Notes under the pieces: generated by a model
Told to the model about the DNA's origin: nothing
What the model saw: the letters and a program-made list of their open reading frames with translations, nothing else
Databases searched by the model: none
Assembly (NCBI GenBank): GCA_964458835.1
Contig: CAYWKV010000138.1
Location: forward strand, 1-8,423
Direction: 5' to 3'
From: JAHJQQ01 sp964458835
GTDB lineage: Bacteria > Pseudomonadota > Gammaproteobacteria > Thiohalobacterales > Thiohalobacteraceae
Length of the DNA: 8,423 bases
Shown: positions 7,986 through 8,423 of the stretch, one piece after another
Layout of the letters: every line of letters starts with the position of its first letter
Numbering within the stretch: the first letter of the stretch is position 1
Program-made: the position numbers and the translations under genes

Positions 7986-8414
7986 ATGACCGAACTGACA
8001 GACATCGTCGAGACCTTCGACCTGCTCGGCGACTGGGATCAGCGCTATGCCTATCTGATCGAGCTGGGTGAACGGCTGCCGGCCATGCCCGCGACGCTCA
8101 AGACGGAAGAGAACCACGTCAAACCCTGCATGAGCACGGTGCACGTCTCCGCCTACCGCGATCCCGCGCATCCGGAACGCATCCGCTACCACGGTGACTG
8201 CGACACGCCCATCATCAAGGGCGTGCTGGCGCTGCTGATCGATCTCTGCGCGGGCCGCAGCGTCGAGGCCGTCCAGGCGATCGACATGGACGAGATCTTC
8301 GAACGGCTGCAGCTCGGCGAACACCTGTCGCCGAACCGCCACGTCGGCATCTACGCGATCGTCGATCTGATGAAGTCGCAGGCCGAGCGGCTCGGTGCGG
8401 CGGCGACGGTCTGA
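7986..8414 (+). CDS. sufE: Sulfur acceptor protein SufE
   Basis: SufE accepts persulfide sulfur from the cysteine desulfurase SufS, stimulates it and hands the sulfur to SufB. With the ATG at 7986 the product has 142 residues (E. coli SufE has 138). It begins with the helix IVETFDLLGDWDQRYAYLIELGERLP, matching the family start. The active-site Cys is C48 in HVKPCMSTVHV, equivalent to C51 in E. coli. GDCDTPIIKGVLALLI and LGEHLSPNRHVGI are further family segments. No strong ribosome site is seen. A GTG at 7956 would add 10 residues and overlap the carrier gene by eight bases; because the overlap allows coupling, it cannot be excluded. SufS, its usual partner, is not in the window. Only nine bases remain after the stop. 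Confidence 0.95.
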   Translation: MTELTDIVETFDLLGDWDQRYAYLIELGERLPAMPATLKTEENHVKPCMSTVHVSAYRDPAHPERIRYHGDCDTPIIKGVLALLIDLCAGRSVEAVQAIDMDEIFERLQLGEHLSPNRHVGIYAIVDLMKSQAERLGAAATV

Positions 8415-8423
8415 GCGGCAGAC

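Overview
The window is high-GC bacterial DNA with densely packed genes. The protein set (SUF Fe-S assembly genes, an IscA-like carrier very close to the Escherichia coli protein, a DUF4080 radical SAM enzyme, a HAMP-GGDEF protein) and two IscR-type operator boxes suggest a gammaproteobacterium, perhaps near the Chromatiales/Ectothiorhodospiraceae. That placement is inferred from gene content and not proven.

Layout. At 1-197 lies the C-terminus of a protein ending in a SHOCT-like helix-turn-helix. Its stop codon is part of a REP-like hairpin (194-222). A run of 10 N (268-277) marks an assembly gap that has probably swallowed the start of the next gene, a cobalamin-binding radical SAM enzyme of the DUF4080 type (to 1803). 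This gene converges on a minus-strand membrane diguanylate cyclase (3138-1822), with only 18 bases between the stops and one small inverted repeat holding both stop codons. A 367-bp non-coding region (3139-3505) separates the cyclase from the divergent suf operon. It holds an AT-rich island with a sigma70-like promoter, two tandem IscR type 1-like boxes and a long leader with several hairpins.

The suf operon runs to the right edge: sufB, sufC, sufD, a DUF59/MIP18 protein (sufT), an IscA/SufA-type carrier and sufE. SufB, SufC and SufD form the scaffold and ATPase on which Fe-S clusters are built. SufE delivers sulfur from a cysteine desulfurase. The A-type carrier and SufT help pass clusters to client proteins. 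All expected catalytic or ligand residues are visible. The desulfurase gene sufS and a SufU/IscU scaffold are not in the window, and no Rrf2-family regulator gene (IscR/SufR) precedes sufB.

The most unusual element is the 162-nt sufB-sufC gap, in an operon whose next two junctions overlap. It holds a perfect 17-bp inverted repeat (extendable to 22 bp in RNA), a second 8-bp hairpin and an outer 8-bp helix that could close both into a three-way junction. The long hairpin also encloses a strong Shine-Dalgarno sequence and a 9-codon micro-ORF.
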